The notes beneath the pieces are model-generated. The model saw only the letters and a program-made list of their open reading frames with translations, was not told the origin of the DNA and made no database searches. The position numbers were made by a program, and so were the translations under genes. A stretch of 64,000 bases of DNA. It comes from Arthrobacter rhizosphaerae. GTDB taxonomy: Bacteria > Actinomycetota > Actinomycetes > Actinomycetales > Micrococcaceae. This document shows, piece after piece, positions 43,714-52,491 of the stretch. Every line of letters begins with the position of its first letter. Within the stretch, counting starts at the first letter, position 1. The DNA lies in contig NZ_JALLAN010000003.1 of NCBI RefSeq assembly GCF_023062595.1, positions 146,346 through 210,345 on the forward strand. The letters run 5' to 3'.

Positions 43714-45432
43714 ATGCCTGTCTGGCATGTTGCCCACACAATCAGAGAGGGTCGGGGTGCCGGGGTGAGACCTGAGGAACTCAACGGGGAGCTGCCCCGC
43801 GTAGCGCTCAGCGATGTCCTCGAAGACATTGGCATCGACAACGCACAACTGCTGCTTGCCCCGGCCGCCGACAACGACACAGTCCAGGACGCCGTCATCA
43901 CCGATTCCGAAGACCATGACTCCATCCAGCGCGGCGCTTTGGTGCTGCTGGTGGGAGTGAGGGGACGCGCTGCCTTGCCCACGGTCCGCGCGCTGATCGA
44001 CAACAGGCCCGCGGCCATTGCCATCAAAGGAACGGAAGCCGAGCTGGCAGCAGTCCGGGAAGTCCTGCGCCCCACCGGAATTGGACTGGTCGCCGTCGCC
44101 CTTTCAGCGCGCTGGAACCACCTTGAAAGCATCGCGACGGACCGCATCCGTGAGTCGCTGCCTTCCGGCGACACCTCTACCCTGATGCAGCGGGACCTTT
44201 TCGGGATTGCCCAGACGACGGCGACGCTGACGCACGGCCACGTGGTCATCGAGGACCCCGCGAACCGTGTGCTCGCCTACTCCCCTGCCTCCAACGACGT
44301 CGACGAACTCCGCCGCTTATCCATCCTGGCCCGCCGCGGACCCGAGCGGTACCAGAAGCTCCTGAAGGAATCGGGGGTCTATAAACACCTCCAGGCCGGA
44401 GAGGCGCCCATTCACATTCCTGCCAATCCTGACGAGGGACTCAGGGAGCGCGTGGCCATCGGCATTCACGCCGGCCGGCGCGTCCTAGGGTACATCTGGC
44501 TCCAGGAAGGGGCCGAACGGCTCGCACCGAACACTGACCGGATCCTGGTGGGCTCCGCCCGGCATGCCGCCATCGAGCTGGTACGGCACCGCAACGAACA
44601 GTCCCAATCCATGCGCCAGGACAGGGTCTCCAGCCTGCTAAGCGGGACGGCGCAGATCCATTCGCAGGCGCAGTCGGCTGGGCTTGATCCCTCCAAGCCT
44701 GCAGCACTGGTGCTGGTATCGTCCGGAAGCCTGCAGCAAACTCCTCCGGGGCTGCAACTGCAGCGGGGCGAATTGGCCAACCTGATCTCAATCCATGCTG
44801 CCGCCTATCGTCCGGGCGCTGTTGTTGGCTGGCTGGGCCTGGAAACGGCTGTCATCCTGCCCGACCTGGATCCGGTGAAGTCCCCGGCCGCGATCACCCG
44901 TCTGGCCAACGTCATTGTGCGGGACGCCAGGGCCCATCTGGACCTGCAGGTCCAGGCCGCCGTCGGACCCATAGTGGAGCAACTGGACCAGCTGCACACC
45001 TCTGTGGAACACGTCCGCAACGTCTTGAAGGTCCTCAAGGAGACGCCTTCCATGCGCGTGGCTTCCTTCAGCGAGGTGGAAACGACTGTCCTGGTCAATG
45101 AGCTGCTGGACCTTATCGGCTCGCGCGACCGGCTCCGCCACAAGGGCATCGCTGTGCTGTGCGAACGACATCCGGAGTTCGCCGCCACGCTGCTGGCCTA
45201 CCTTGAGTCCTTTGGCGACGTCAACCTGTGCGCGGAGCAACTCAAGGTCCACCGCAACACCGTCCATTACAGGCTGAGGCGTTCCTGCGAAGTCGCGGGA
45301 ATCGACCTCCAGGATTCCGGTCAACGGCTCCTGGCCCACCTGCAGATCCGGCTTTGGACGGAATCAGAAAACAGGGCTGCTTCCGCCGAGAGAGCATCCC
45401 CCAGCATCACCTCCCCCAACATCACATCGTAG
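43714..45432 (+). CDS. PucR-family transcriptional regulator
   Basis: A 572-residue regulator. An N-terminal PucR ligand domain (LSDVLEDIGIDNAQLLLAP) is followed by a GGDEF-like CdaR central domain and a C-terminal PucR HTH (LNLCAEQLKVHRNTVHYRLR-type motif). The family controls purine, amino-acid and GABA/glutamate use. Start uncertain: ATG 43714 or GTG 43765, neither with a strong ribosome site. It is 19 bases upstream of glutaminase A and probably regulates it and the divergent decarboxylase. Confidence 0.88.
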   Translation: MPVWHVAHTIREGRGAGVRPEELNGELPRVALSDVLEDIGIDNAQLLLAPAADNDTVQDAVITDSEDHDSIQRGALVLLVGVRGRAALPTVRALIDNRPAAIAIKGTEAELAAVREVLRPTGIGLVAVALSARWNHLESIATDRIRESLPSGDTSTLMQRDLFGIAQTTATLTHGHVVIEDPANRVLAYSPASNDVDELRRLSILARRGPERYQKLLKESGVYKHLQAGEAPIHIPANPDEGLRERVAIGIHAGRRVLGYIWLQEGAERLAPNTDRILVGSARHAAIELVRHRNEQSQSMRQDRVSSLLSGTAQIHSQAQSAGLDPSKPAALVLVSSGSLQQTPPGLQLQRGELANLISIHAAAYRPGAVVGWLGLETAVILPDLDPVKSPAAITRLANVIVRDARAHLDLQVQAAVGPIVEQLDQLHTSVEHVRNVLKVLKETPSMRVASFSEVETTVLVNELLDLIGSRDRLRHKGIAVLCERHPEFAATLLAYLESFGDVNLCAEQLKVHRNTVHYRLRRSCEVAGIDLQDSGQRLLAHLQIRLWTESENRAASAERASPSITSPNITS

Positions 45433-45451
45433 AAGTAGAGAACCACCGGTT

Positions 45452-46363
45452 ATGGATATGCAAAACCTCCTCGACGACATCGTCGGGACCATCAAGCCCC
45501 ACCTTGGACAGGGTGAAGTGGCTGGCTACATCCCGGAGCTCGGTGCCGTGGGCGCGGACCATTTCGGGATTTCCGTTGCCACACGCGAGGGTGAGGTTTT
45601 TGCGTCCGGGGATTCGGAAATGGCCTTTTCGATCCAGAGCATCTCAAAGGTGTTCGCCCTCGCGCTGGTGCTTGCCGACGACGGGGACAGGATCTGGAAG
45701 CGGGTTTTCCGGGAGCCGTCCGGCAACCCCTTCAATTCGCTCGTCCAGCTTGAGCACGAGGACGGAATTCCGCGCAACCCGTTTATCAACGCCGGCGCAC
45801 TCGTCGTTACGGACCGGCTCCTGAGCATCTCCGAGAACCCGTCAACCGCTGTCCGCGATCTCCTTCGGCAGGAAAGCGGCAACGACTCGCTGGTGGTTGA
45901 CGCCGTCGTCGCCGATTCAGAAGCCCGCCACAGCAACCGGAACAAGTCGCTGGCGCACTTCCTGGCAAGCTGCGGCAACCTCGACAACCCGGTGGACGAT
46001 GTCCTCGATGCCTACATCAGCCAGTGTTCCCTGGCCATGAGCTGCACCGACCTGGCCCTGGCCAGCAGATTCCTCGCCTCCAACGGTATGCGGGGCGACG
46101 GAACCGCCTTACTGTCCCCTCCCCAGACCAAGCGGATCAACGCGGTCATGCTCACCTGCGGAACCTATGACGCCGCCGGTGAGTTTGCCTACCGCGTGGG
46201 GCTGCCCGGAAAGAGCGGGGTGGGCGGCGGCATTATTGCCGTAGTGCCGAACAATTGCACCGTCTGTGTGTGGAGCCCGGGGCTGGGACGCTCCGGGAAT
46301 TCAGTAGCCGGCATGGCCGCCCTGGACGAGTTCACCACCAGGACAGGCCTGTCCATCTTCTGA
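45452..46363 (+). CDS. glsA: Glutaminase A
   Basis: A 303-residue serine-dependent beta-lactamase-like glutaminase, full length for the family. The Ser-x-x-Lys motif is in SIQSISKVFALAL, followed by GNPFNSLVQLEHEDGIPRNP, FINAGALVVTD and the SGVGGGIIAVVPN lid region. It hydrolyses glutamine to glutamate and ammonia in the cytoplasm; in other bacteria the ammonia supports acid resistance. Co-directional with the PucR gene just upstream. Confidence 0.95.
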   Translation: MDMQNLLDDIVGTIKPHLGQGEVAGYIPELGAVGADHFGISVATREGEVFASGDSEMAFSIQSISKVFALALVLADDGDRIWKRVFREPSGNPFNSLVQLEHEDGIPRNPFINAGALVVTDRLLSISENPSTAVRDLLRQESGNDSLVVDAVVADSEARHSNRNKSLAHFLASCGNLDNPVDDVLDAYISQCSLAMSCTDLALASRFLASNGMRGDGTALLSPPQTKRINAVMLTCGTYDAAGEFAYRVGLPGKSGVGGGIIAVVPNNCTVCVWSPGLGRSGNSVAGMAALDEFTTRTGLSIF

Positions 46364-46368
46364 TCCGC

Positions 46369-47013
46369 TTAGAAGGTTTGCTCCGAATATTCGTTGGCCA
46401 GGCCCCCGATAATTGCGAAGAAGAAGATAAAGGCCATCACAGTCAGGGCGATACCCACGTAGCCCATGACCAGACCACCGATGGCCATTCCCTTACCTGC
46501 AGGCTCCCTTTTGAGGGCCATGTGGCCGAGGACCACCGCTGCAATCTGCGGCAGGATTATGAAGCCAAAGCCGATATAAACAGAGATGCCGCAGCACAGG
46601 CTTGCGATACTCAGGCCCTTGGGTTCCGGAGCTGCGTAGTATCCGGGCTGGCCATAGGGCTGCGCATAGGGGCTGGGCGCCTGCCCATACTGTTGCCCGT
46701 AGGGCTGCGGGTAGGGGTTTGGCGTTTGTCCATACTGATCCGCTGGCTTGCCATATGTCTGCTGACCGTAGGGCGTTTGGCCATACTGTGCCTGGCCATA
46801 AGACGGCGTTTGGCCATAAGACGGTTCGCCGTAGGCGTGGGAACCCGAGGAGTCCGGCTGTTCAAACGTGGGCTGTCCGGCATCCGGCTGTTCAAACTGC
46901 GGTCCGGCCGGAGGGGCCGGCGGCGGTGGGACGTCGGAATCTTGGGAGGGAATGTACGACGGCGGCCGGTAGCCATTGGGTGTATCGTCGCCGGTTTTGG
47001 GTTGCTCAGTCAT
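46369..47013 (-). CDS. DUF4190 membrane protein with PYGQ-rich N-terminus
   Basis: A 214-residue protein. The first 130 residues are low-complexity Pro/Tyr/Gly/Gln with repeats such as YGQTP, PYGQQ and YGQAPSPYAQP. Two membrane helices follow in a DUF4190 domain (GLSIASLCCGISVYIGFGF and GLVMGYVGIALTVMAFIF). Such actinobacterial proteins have disordered, extracytoplasmic or cytoplasmic tails and unknown function. Convergent with glsA, 5 bases apart. Confidence 0.85.
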   Translation of the reverse strand: MTEQPKTGDDTPNGYRPPSYIPSQDSDVPPPPAPPAGPQFEQPDAGQPTFEQPDSSGSHAYGEPSYGQTPSYGQAQYGQTPYGQQTYGKPADQYGQTPNPYPQPYGQQYGQAPSPYAQPYGQPGYYAAPEPKGLSIASLCCGISVYIGFGFIILPQIAAVVLGHMALKREPAGKGMAIGGLVMGYVGIALTVMAFIFFFAIIGGLANEYSEQTF

Positions 47014-47109
47014 GGTGGATCCCCCTCATAAAGTATTTAGGACAAGCCTACCGCCGTGCTGGCCGGAAGGCCGCTGCAGCCGGTATCACTTCATGGTGGT
47101 CCCTGCACA

Positions 47110-47125
47110 AGTGATTTGAATCACA
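47110..47125. promoter_or_regulatory. CRP/GlxR-type site
   Basis: AGTGATTTGAATCACA matches the TGTGA-N6-TCACA consensus in all but the first base. It lies 45 bases upstream of the ECF sigma gene and 97 bases upstream of the divergent DUF4190 gene, so cAMP-dependent control of either is possible. Confidence 0.6.
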
Positions 47126-47169
47126 GGGGATTTCGTGAACTATTTTGATCCGAAAGGGCAATACACGGT

Positions 47170-47769
47170 GTGACTAACGACAGCGGCGCAGTTCGCAGCT
47201 CCCACGAGGACCCCGCAGCATTTGCGGTCCTTTATGACAAGTATTCGCGCATGGTATATCGCTATGCTGCGGCTCGTGCTGGCGATTCTGCAGCCGAGGA
47301 CGTGATGGCTGAGACCTTTCTGGTTGCATTCGAGAGTCGGGAATCATTCGATCCTCGCTGGGAGGACGCCCGTCCATGGTTGTTCGGGATCGCCACGAAC
47401 CTGCTGCGCCGACATCACCGAACCGAAGCCAGGAGGTTGAAGGCCTTCGCGAAGGCTGCCGGCCGGGGGGACCACGACACCGGCGCGGACAGGGTGGTGG
47501 AGCGGTTGGATGCAGCGGCAGCGACGGCGGGAATCGCCGCCGCGCTGCGAGGCCTTTCATCTGCCGACAGGGAATGCCTGTTGCTCTACGCGTGGGCGGA
47601 CCTGACCTATGAAGGGATCGCAATAGCCACCGGCGTCCCGGTCGGAACCGTCCGGTCACGCCTTAGCAGGGCCCGCCGCGTTCTGCGCGATGCAGCGGAT
47701 CTGGACCAAATTGATAACAAGGAGATGAACCGTGGACGAGATAACACTGCTGCGCAAAATTCGCGATGA
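47170..47769 (+). CDS. ECF RNA polymerase sigma factor
   Basis: A 199-residue sigma-70 of the extracytoplasmic type. Region 2 is visible as LYDKYSRMVYRYAAARAGDSAAEDVMAETFLVA-type sequence (residues 20-52), with DARPWLFGIATNLLRRHHR; region 4 reads LLLYAWADLTYEGIAIATG then VPVGTVRSRLSRARRVLR. GTG start. It overlaps by 38 bases the next gene, whose product is a CU044_5270-type membrane protein; this pairing is common in actinobacteria, and the partner may serve as an anti-sigma-like sensor. Confidence 0.93.
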   Translation: MTNDSGAVRSSHEDPAAFAVLYDKYSRMVYRYAAARAGDSAAEDVMAETFLVAFESRESFDPRWEDARPWLFGIATNLLRRHHRTEARRLKAFAKAAGRGDHDTGADRVVERLDAAAATAGIAAALRGLSSADRECLLLYAWADLTYEGIAIATGVPVGTVRSRLSRARRVLRDAADLDQIDNKEMNRGRDNTAAQNSR

Positions 47770-48742
47770 CAATTCAGGCACTCCGGCTGACGCCACCATC
47801 GAAGCCGGGCGGGAAAAGTTGCTGCAACGCATAGCCCCGGCCCCGGCAGTTTCAGAGCTCTCCGCCCGGCGTCCTCGTGGCACACGTGTCTGGCTGACTT
47901 CGGCAGCCGCGGCCGCCGTCGTCGCGGGGCTTATCGGAGGAGACGTCATCGGGCTTGCCGGTTGGCGCGGCGGAGCCACCGCCCAGGCGGCAGAAGTTCT
48001 CAACGCCGCGGCACAGACGGCGATTACCACGGTCGATCCCGCGGTGAATCCGGGCCAGTACCTGAAAATCCAAAGCACAAACGTTTGGAGCACCCAGTCC
48101 GTAGACGCGGACGGTTCCAGCTACGAATGGCTGGACACCGAAAAATCCGAAATGTATATCCCTGCTGACCGTTCCGGTGAGTGGGTGTGGCATCGGTCAG
48201 GACGCGTTCCCACCACCTTCTTTGACGCAAAGGCCGAGGAGTACGTCCGCCAACAGAACACACAACCGAATCCCGAGCTGTTGCGAGGAGCCAATGGAGC
48301 CTTCTACGGCAGCCCCGACTCCTTTGCCCCGGACATGTCCGCGCTTCCCCGCGATCCCTACCGCCTGCTTAACAGCATCTACAAACAGACCCTTGGAAAG
48401 GGACAATCTGTGGACGGGGCAGCATTGGTGTTCATCGCGGACCTCCTCCGTACAGGTGTTGCCCCTGCCGATCTGAGGGCCGCCCTTTACAAGGCTGCGG
48501 CCATGATTCCCGGGGTGACCATCACCGAAGGCCAGGCCAACCTGGACGGACGTACCGGCGTCGCCATCGGCCGTCTCGAAGAAGGGCTTTCCAAGATGCG
48601 CCAGGAGATCATCATCGACCCCCAGACCGGGGTGCTGATCGGCGAACGGGAAATCATCACACAACCCCTTGGTTCGATCCCGGCAGGAACGGCCGTGACT
48701 TGGACTGCCGTAGAAACTTCCGTTTCCGACACAGCTCCCTGA
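47732..48742 (+). CDS. CU044_5270-family protein, sigma-factor partner
   Basis: A 336-residue protein that starts with a short cytoplasmic region (LLRKIRDDNSGTPADATIEA), has one membrane helix around residues 52-75 (SAAAAAVVAGLIGGDVIGLAG) and a large extracytoplasmic domain. The pattern is typical of CU044_5270 proteins encoded after ECF sigma factors. No canonical zinc anti-sigma motif (HxxxCxxC) is present. GTG start inside the sigma gene, overlapping by 38 bases, suggests tight coupling. Ligand or signal unknown. Confidence 0.85.
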   Translation: MDEITLLRKIRDDNSGTPADATIEAGREKLLQRIAPAPAVSELSARRPRGTRVWLTSAAAAAVVAGLIGGDVIGLAGWRGGATAQAAEVLNAAAQTAITTVDPAVNPGQYLKIQSTNVWSTQSVDADGSSYEWLDTEKSEMYIPADRSGEWVWHRSGRVPTTFFDAKAEEYVRQQNTQPNPELLRGANGAFYGSPDSFAPDMSALPRDPYRLLNSIYKQTLGKGQSVDGAALVFIADLLRTGVAPADLRAALYKAAAMIPGVTITEGQANLDGRTGVAIGRLEEGLSKMRQEIIIDPQTGVLIGEREIITQPLGSIPAGTAVTWTAVETSVSDTAP

Positions 48743-48835
48743 TACCTCACCCGGGTAAGAAGGTTCCTCCGCGCCATTCCTCGAATTGATCTGGCGACGG
48801 TAAAAGCTGACATCGGGCCGCGTCCCGGCAGCGGC

Positions 48836-48876
48836 AAACAAAGGTCCCGTCCGGAGTGCATTCAGGACCTTTGTTT
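48836..48876 (+). terminator. Putative terminator after the sigma-factor operon
   Basis: AAACAAAGGTCC (48836-48847) and GGACCTTTGTTT (48865-48876) form a perfect 12-bp stem with a 17-base loop, 94 bases after the stop; the U-rich end of the stem is TTTGTTT. Could serve the opposite strand gene as well. Confidence 0.55.
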
Positions 48877-48968
48877 ACCTTCCGGATGATTTTGCATTGA
48901 TCTTTACGAACTCAATGCTTCCAGGGCTGCGACCTTAGTGGCCCCAGACCATTGGGCAACGGATCCTG

Positions 48969-49595
48969 TCAGTTTGGGCAGTGCAGTGCCAGCTCTTCGT
49001 TTGTCATCGGTCGGGTGTGTCCCTGAACGATTTCGTTTCCAATACCGTTCTTATCTGGTCCTTCGACGGTGACGGTGCTGGTCGTCCAGTAGTAGTGGTC
49101 CCATCTGCGCTCACTGAAGTTCATTTTGTAGTAACCCTTGACCCTCTCCATCGCGGTGGACTTAGTGACATACCCGATGCTCAACGCAGGCACGTGAACC
49201 ATGACGAACCCGCCTTTCGAGTCGCTGCGGCTCCATTGATGGTTGTAGTTGGCCTCAATGGAAGCCTCGAAGAGTCCAAACAGAACTCCAGACTTGGCCG
49301 TGATCGAACCGCCCACAGTGTCGCTGCTACCCGTCGTTTCAGTCCAGTTGCTTTGGAGGTCAACCACGCCTGGACCGCAATTGGGTGACATAGGCGAAAC
49401 CAACTTCACGTCCGTTGTGTACCGCTCACTGGACACCGGAACGAACTCGCAGTGGTCGGCTCCCTCGCATGCTGCTAGCAACTCTTCAGTCGTTGGCCCT
49501 TCGGCTGCCATCGCCGCCGTAGCGGGTAGTAGCGTCAGGAGCAGGGCACCTGCGGCAGCCATCCCGGCTGCCTTGGACAATCTGAGTCTCTTCAT
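48969..49595 (-). CDS. Secreted beta-rich protein of unknown function
   Basis: A 208-residue protein with a Sec signal peptide (LLTLLPATAAMAAEG, cleavage after AMA near residue 31). The mature part has a Cys-flanked start (CEGADHCEFVPV) and alternating beta-strand stretches: DTVGGSITAKSGVLFGLFEA, IEANYNHQWSRS and YYKMNFSERRWDHYYWTTST. The Ser/Thr-rich alternating strands next to a long amphipathic segment recall aerolysin/ETX-like pore formers, but this is a fold guess. ATG at 49595 follows GTAGGAAGT. No immunity or export partner seen. Confidence 0.7.
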   Translation of the reverse strand: MKRLRLSKAAGMAAAGALLLTLLPATAAMAAEGPTTEELLAACEGADHCEFVPVSSERYTTDVKLVSPMSPNCGPGVVDLQSNWTETTGSSDTVGGSITAKSGVLFGLFEASIEANYNHQWSRSDSKGGFVMVHVPALSIGYVTKSTAMERVKGYYKMNFSERRWDHYYWTTSTVTVEGPDKNGIGNEIVQGHTRPMTNEELALHCPN

Positions 49596-49847
49596 ACTTC
49601 CTACTTTCGTTGGTGTCTCCGGGAGCAAGGCTGGGGGGTTACCCGCGCCGAGAGCTTGCAGCAGATCACTCATCCACCCGGACAAGGCTAGGCACAGCGA
49701 TCAAGCACCCATAGGGTTCCGGGCTCTAATCAACAGAAAACTGGCCACTCGTCTAACAGATTCCTTACATGACATGCACAACGGCTCAGTATCGTGTAGG
49801 GAATTCAGGCGTTCTTTGGACTGCAACCGTGGATGTACTTCCGGTAG

Positions 49848-50645
49848 TTATCGTTCTTTCCAACCTGATGTGGAATCCGGCGATAGATGAGCGCGTTTCG
49901 GGCACAGTGCGCCACGCAGAAACGCCACTGAAACCAGGGCAGCCCGGTTGCCAACTTTCCACGACCGCATTACCCGGGCGAGATGCCATTTGACGGCGTG
50001 GGGGCTGTAGTCCAGAGCCTCTGCGATTTGTTCGTTTGAATGCCCGGCGGCGACCAGGGCCAGCATGTCGAGCCCGGGACTCTCCAGAATCCCTGGCACG
50101 GATTCAAGAATGTCGTCCAAGTTATCGCCATCTGCCCGCGGTCCGTCAGGGTGTGGATGCTGGATTGCCTCAAACCAAAACTCAACCCAGTATGCTGTCA
50201 TCTCGGCCGAGAGGCGTGCGGCTCGTTCCATGAGCAGAGTAAGTTCCCGATGGGAAAGTTCGTGTTTCCACGAGCGTGCATACGCGTAGAAGACGCGAAG
50301 TGAAGGGGCGCCTCCTCGTAGCATCAGCCTCAGTGGCACATCAGCGAGTCGCATGGCTCTCGCGGAGGCACGAAGTGCTGCGAGCGTGTGCGGGCTCAGC
50401 GGCCCGCCCGTCTCTATGCATCGCAGAACATCAGCCATCACCACCGGAAGCAGCTCGGCATAGCGGGCCCGGAGGTACAAAGAGTGCGGGGAAACCGGCC
50501 CGAACGCCCGGACATCGAGCATCGCTTCAATGAGAATGTCAGCATGAGCAAGGAGGCCGCCGACTCGAACCTGCCCTGTCCGCTCAGGCGGCTCGCCCTT
50601 CTCGTTGCCCTGGGCCCTAGAACGGAGGTCATCTGCAGGTGTCAT
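49848..50645 (-). CDS. LuxR-type transcriptional regulator
   Basis: A 265-residue regulator. The C-terminal HTH is LuxR-like: LDMLALVAAGHSNEQIAEAL then DYSPHAVKWHLARVMRSWK. The N-terminal 190 residues have no receiver domain; they are helical, with RARYAELLPVVMADVLRC and ELTLLMERAARLSAEMTAYW. Input signal unknown. Encoded 252 bases from the secreted protein gene on the same strand and could regulate it. Confidence 0.8.
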   Translation of the reverse strand: MTPADDLRSRAQGNEKGEPPERTGQVRVGGLLAHADILIEAMLDVRAFGPVSPHSLYLRARYAELLPVVMADVLRCIETGGPLSPHTLAALRASARAMRLADVPLRLMLRGGAPSLRVFYAYARSWKHELSHRELTLLMERAARLSAEMTAYWVEFWFEAIQHPHPDGPRADGDNLDDILESVPGILESPGLDMLALVAAGHSNEQIAEALDYSPHAVKWHLARVMRSWKVGNRAALVSVAFLRGALCPKRAHLSPDSTSGWKER

Positions 50646-51421
50646 CTTGTGTCCTGTGGTTTTGATCGTGCGGGTTAGCGGGATTGGCCGTGAGGGGCGG
50701 GCTGCCAGGAGGTGATCATGTAGGGTTTCGGCAGCCCCAGAGCTTCATCGTTGCCTTCCTTTGCGAGGTGTGCCGGGGCCAGCGTATCTGCCTGCCCTGA
50801 CAGCTGGGTTTCAGAATCGGGGTTCGGAGGGACGGCAGCCCCATCCGCCGGCGTTGTGCGGGGCGCTCAGGGAGGACTTATCAGCCGCTTCGGCGTTCCC
50901 GGATACGCACTGCGCGGAGCCAACCCCGGATTCCACGGCCCTGGAGAAGAACTAAAACTCGTCCCCGGCCGAAGCGTCATCATTCCCTGACAAAGCGTTC
51001 CCGTCCCAGCGCCACGCTGACTGGCGCAATGGGCAACCAGGACTCCCTCAGAGGTGGGCAATTCGCCTGGGCGCTGCTGGGCAGTTTCTGGCCACTGCCG
51101 GGCATGTTCTGGCCACGCTTCGAAGATGCATGGTGAAAGCACCGAGGATGGCGGCCGCTACAGGCGCTGCAAACGCTGTGGTAAATACGACGACAGTGGT
51201 GGTGGCGGGCGTTGGGCACTTCCGGATATGGGCTAATCAGGGCCCAGCCATTACTCAGTCCACCGAGCCGTCATCATTGCCCGGTCCTGTCCGTGCTCAC
51301 CTCGGCACCTTGCCGGTTTCGTACCCCATCGCGGCGGTGGCGCGCCACGGCCGCCCGCCTCCCAGGTCAGCGCTGGCCCAAACGGGTTGGCCCGAGACCA
51401 AGGGCCAACCGGGTTTAGATA
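50646..51421. other. 776-base region with little coding signal; possible insertion debris
   Basis: No long credible gene. A plus-strand frame ending at 50990 has one protein-like stretch (SRFGVPGYALRGANPGFHGP) but no recognised family. At 51054-51121 three degenerate 22-base repeats begin TGGGCA (GGGCAATTCGCC, GGGCAGTTTCTGGCCA, GGGCATGTTCTGGCCA), similar to the multiple repeats near IS21 ends. Interpreted as decayed mobile DNA. Confidence 0.4.
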
Positions 51422-51715
51422 CTAGGGTCCTTCCTCGAGGAAGGCCTCAGGATAGGGAAACAAATGAGCGTTGCATAGTTCGCCCGGGCTCGGAACTAGG
51501 GCCTTATGTCCCGCGGCAACGATTTGTCCGTAGGACTGGACCCGTCCGCCCTCAAAGGGATCGTTTGGCACATCGTTGAGCCCCGAGAACGAGCAGATGG
51601 AGTTGGCGTGTTCCGGGCCCCTTTCCACCTGCCCCGCAGCGAAGGCGGGGACGGACTGCATGCCGATCAGCGCCGCCGTACATAGGGCAGCACCTAGTAG
51701 TGATTTCTTGCGCAT
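51422..51715 (-). CDS. Small secreted protein
   Basis: A 97-residue protein with a Sec signal peptide (SLLGAALCTAALIGMQSVPA then FAAG). The mature 70 residues contain two Cys (SICSFSGLNDVPND and ELCNAHLFPYPE), which could form one disulfide. ATG 51715 is preceded by GAGG. No homologous family is recognised; the sequence resembles small exported proteins of actinobacteria. Confidence 0.6.
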   Translation of the reverse strand: MRKKSLLGAALCTAALIGMQSVPAFAAGQVERGPEHANSICSFSGLNDVPNDPFEGGRVQSYGQIVAAGHKALVPSPGELCNAHLFPYPEAFLEEGP

Positions 51716-52009
51716 CGCGTACCTCAATCTCTCGAGTGTTGATCCAGGTCGCAGATGTCACGGTGCCGGTGCATACCGTGACGCTGCCCAGTCAGGTCTG
51801 CTCCCTCCAAGCCTGTTGCAGGCTCGTGCGGGTGATTCTACTCAGCGCGCATTGGCTTGGGAAGAACTTCCCTTTGGTTCGGAGGCAGCGGGCATGGTGA
51901 GGTGAACATCAGCCCAGTGTGATCCCTGTCCCGTAAGGCGTCCGGCCAACGGAGAGACAGTGGCGCCCGCCACTGGAGCTAATCGCTCCGCCTTGGTAGC
52001 TTTCAACGC

Positions 52010-52447
52010 ATGGCCATCAAATTTGAGAATGTGGGTATCGCTGTTCGCGATATCGAAGCGGCAATCGCCTTTTTCACCGATCTCGGCCTTACAGTCATGG
52101 GCCGTGACACGGTCAGCGGTGAATGGGCAGATACGGCCGTTGGACTTGACGGAAACCACGCCAAAATCGCGATGCTCCAGACCCCGGACGGTAACGGTCG
52201 ACTTGAGCTCTTCGAATACATCCATCCCGAGGCGATTGAGTCGAACCCCACGCGTCCCAACGACATTGGTATGCACCGCGTGGCCTTCTCTGTTGACGAC
52301 ATCGAAAAGGCCCTCGAGGTAGCTGCCAAGCACGGTTGCCATCCGCTACGCGGCGTGGCCACCTACGCCGACGTCTACAAACTCACGTACCTCCGCGGTC
52401 CCAGCGGAATCCTCGTGATGCTAGCCCAGGAACTGAAGAAGGACTGA
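52010..52447 (+). CDS. VOC-family protein
   Basis: A 145-residue glyoxalase/bleomycin-resistance/dioxygenase (VOC) fold protein with paired beta-alpha-beta-beta-beta modules: FENVGIAVRDIEAAIAFFTD and IGMHRVAFSVDDIEKALEVA. Candidate metal residues include Glu in LELFEYIHPE and His in MHRVAF. It may be a lyase or binding protein; substrate unknown. Monocistronic, convergent with an APH-type gene. Confidence 0.85.
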   Translation: MAIKFENVGIAVRDIEAAIAFFTDLGLTVMGRDTVSGEWADTAVGLDGNHAKIAMLQTPDGNGRLELFEYIHPEAIESNPTRPNDIGMHRVAFSVDDIEKALEVAAKHGCHPLRGVATYADVYKLTYLRGPSGILVMLAQELKKD

Positions 52448-52491
52448 CTCCCGGAACGGCCCAACGCTATGGGCCCTCACCTTCGCCGGCG

